Source: Paenibacillus pabuli
Lineage (GTDB): Bacteria; Bacillota; Bacilli; Paenibacillales; Paenibacillaceae
Length of the DNA: 64,000 bases
Direction: 5' to 3'
NCBI RefSeq assembly: GCF_039831995.1
Contig: NZ_JBDOIO010000005.1
Location: 186,001-250,000 of the forward strand
A model generated the notes under the pieces. It worked only from the letters and a program-made list of their open reading frames with translations. It did not search any database and was not told the DNA's origin. Numbering within the stretch: the stretch's first letter is position 1; every line of letters starts with the position of its first letter. The translations under genes and the position numbers were made by a program. Positions 63,895-64,000 of this stretch are shown here, in pieces.

Positions 63895-64000
63895 TTACAT
63901 TTTCGTCACCTGTTCCGAAGTCCGAACACCCAGGACATGCCGCTCAATCCCGGCAAGGTCCGGGACAATGATAATTTCCGGCCAGTGTCCGGCTGATTCA
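63895..64000 (-). CDS. C-terminal end of a gene that starts beyond the window
   Basis: The frame ending in TAA at 63895-63897 reads ...WPEIIIVPDLAGIERHVLGV...SEQVTKM; it is open across the whole available 106 nt and looks like real protein. The family cannot be told from 34 residues. It ends about 86 nt upstream of RodA copy 2. Confidence 0.55.
   Translation of the reverse strand, partial: ESAGHWPEIIIVPDLAGIERHVLGVRTSEQVTKM

Overview
The window reads as a chromosomal segment of a Paenibacillus-like, endospore-forming, flagellated member of the Bacillales. The evidence is gene order and content: degS-degU, comFA-comF and yvyF; flhO/flhP, mbl and spoIIID; spoIIQ, spoIID, murA and ywzB; the atp operon; upp, glyA, ywlG, ywlE, mntP, sua5 and spoIIR. 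These runs closely follow the ywl/ywm/ywp/yv regions of Bacillus subtilis, while the SLH-domain proteins and csaB point to Paenibacillus. Every gene I accept is on the minus strand, so transcription runs from high to low coordinates. No phage, insertion sequence, tRNA, rRNA or CRISPR was seen.

Layout from low to high coordinates. 1-3.5 kb: start of yvyF, then comF, a comFA-type helicase and a small gene overlapping it (late competence). 3.8-6.4 kb: a small membrane protein, degU and degS. 6.4-26.7 kb: a cell-surface region with a phosphodiester-glycosidase-like protein, three large SLH proteins and a further large exported protein, in which metK, a spore SASP gene and two small genes are embedded. 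26.8-32.3 kb: tagO, tagA, csaB and a DUF5693 gene, the route that builds and pyruvylates the secondary cell-wall polymer to which SLH domains bind. 32.5-35.5 kb: pgcA, fabZ and an EpuA-type protein. 35.5-43.7 kb: flhP, flhO, mbl, spoIIID, spoIIQ, spoIID and murA. 44.2-52.6 kb: ywzB and the complete atp operon. 52.8-64 kb: mnaA/wecB, upp, glyA, ywlG, ywlE, mntP, sua5, spoIIR, two tandem RodA/FtsW paralogues and the tail of one more gene.

The genes join into a few programmes: envelope assembly (tagO, tagA, mnaA, csaB, SLH proteins, murA, mbl, RodA pair), sporulation (spoIIID, spoIIQ, spoIID, spoIIR, SASP), motility, competence and the DegSU switch, and energy metabolism (F1Fo ATPase).

The most interesting signals are non-coding. 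(1) Four copies of a dispersed element contain a 13-15 bp hairpin whose arms vary in a compensated way between conserved flanking boxes; two copies lie on each strand, and two have short terminal inverted repeats. (2) Four palindromes about 39 nt apart lie between atpA and atpG, the last one abutting the atpG ribosome-binding site. (3) About eight degenerate 10-bp repeats lie downstream of spoIID in an 860-nt gap between two sporulation genes. (4) An intrinsic terminator lies between the likely comFA-operon promoter and its first gene.
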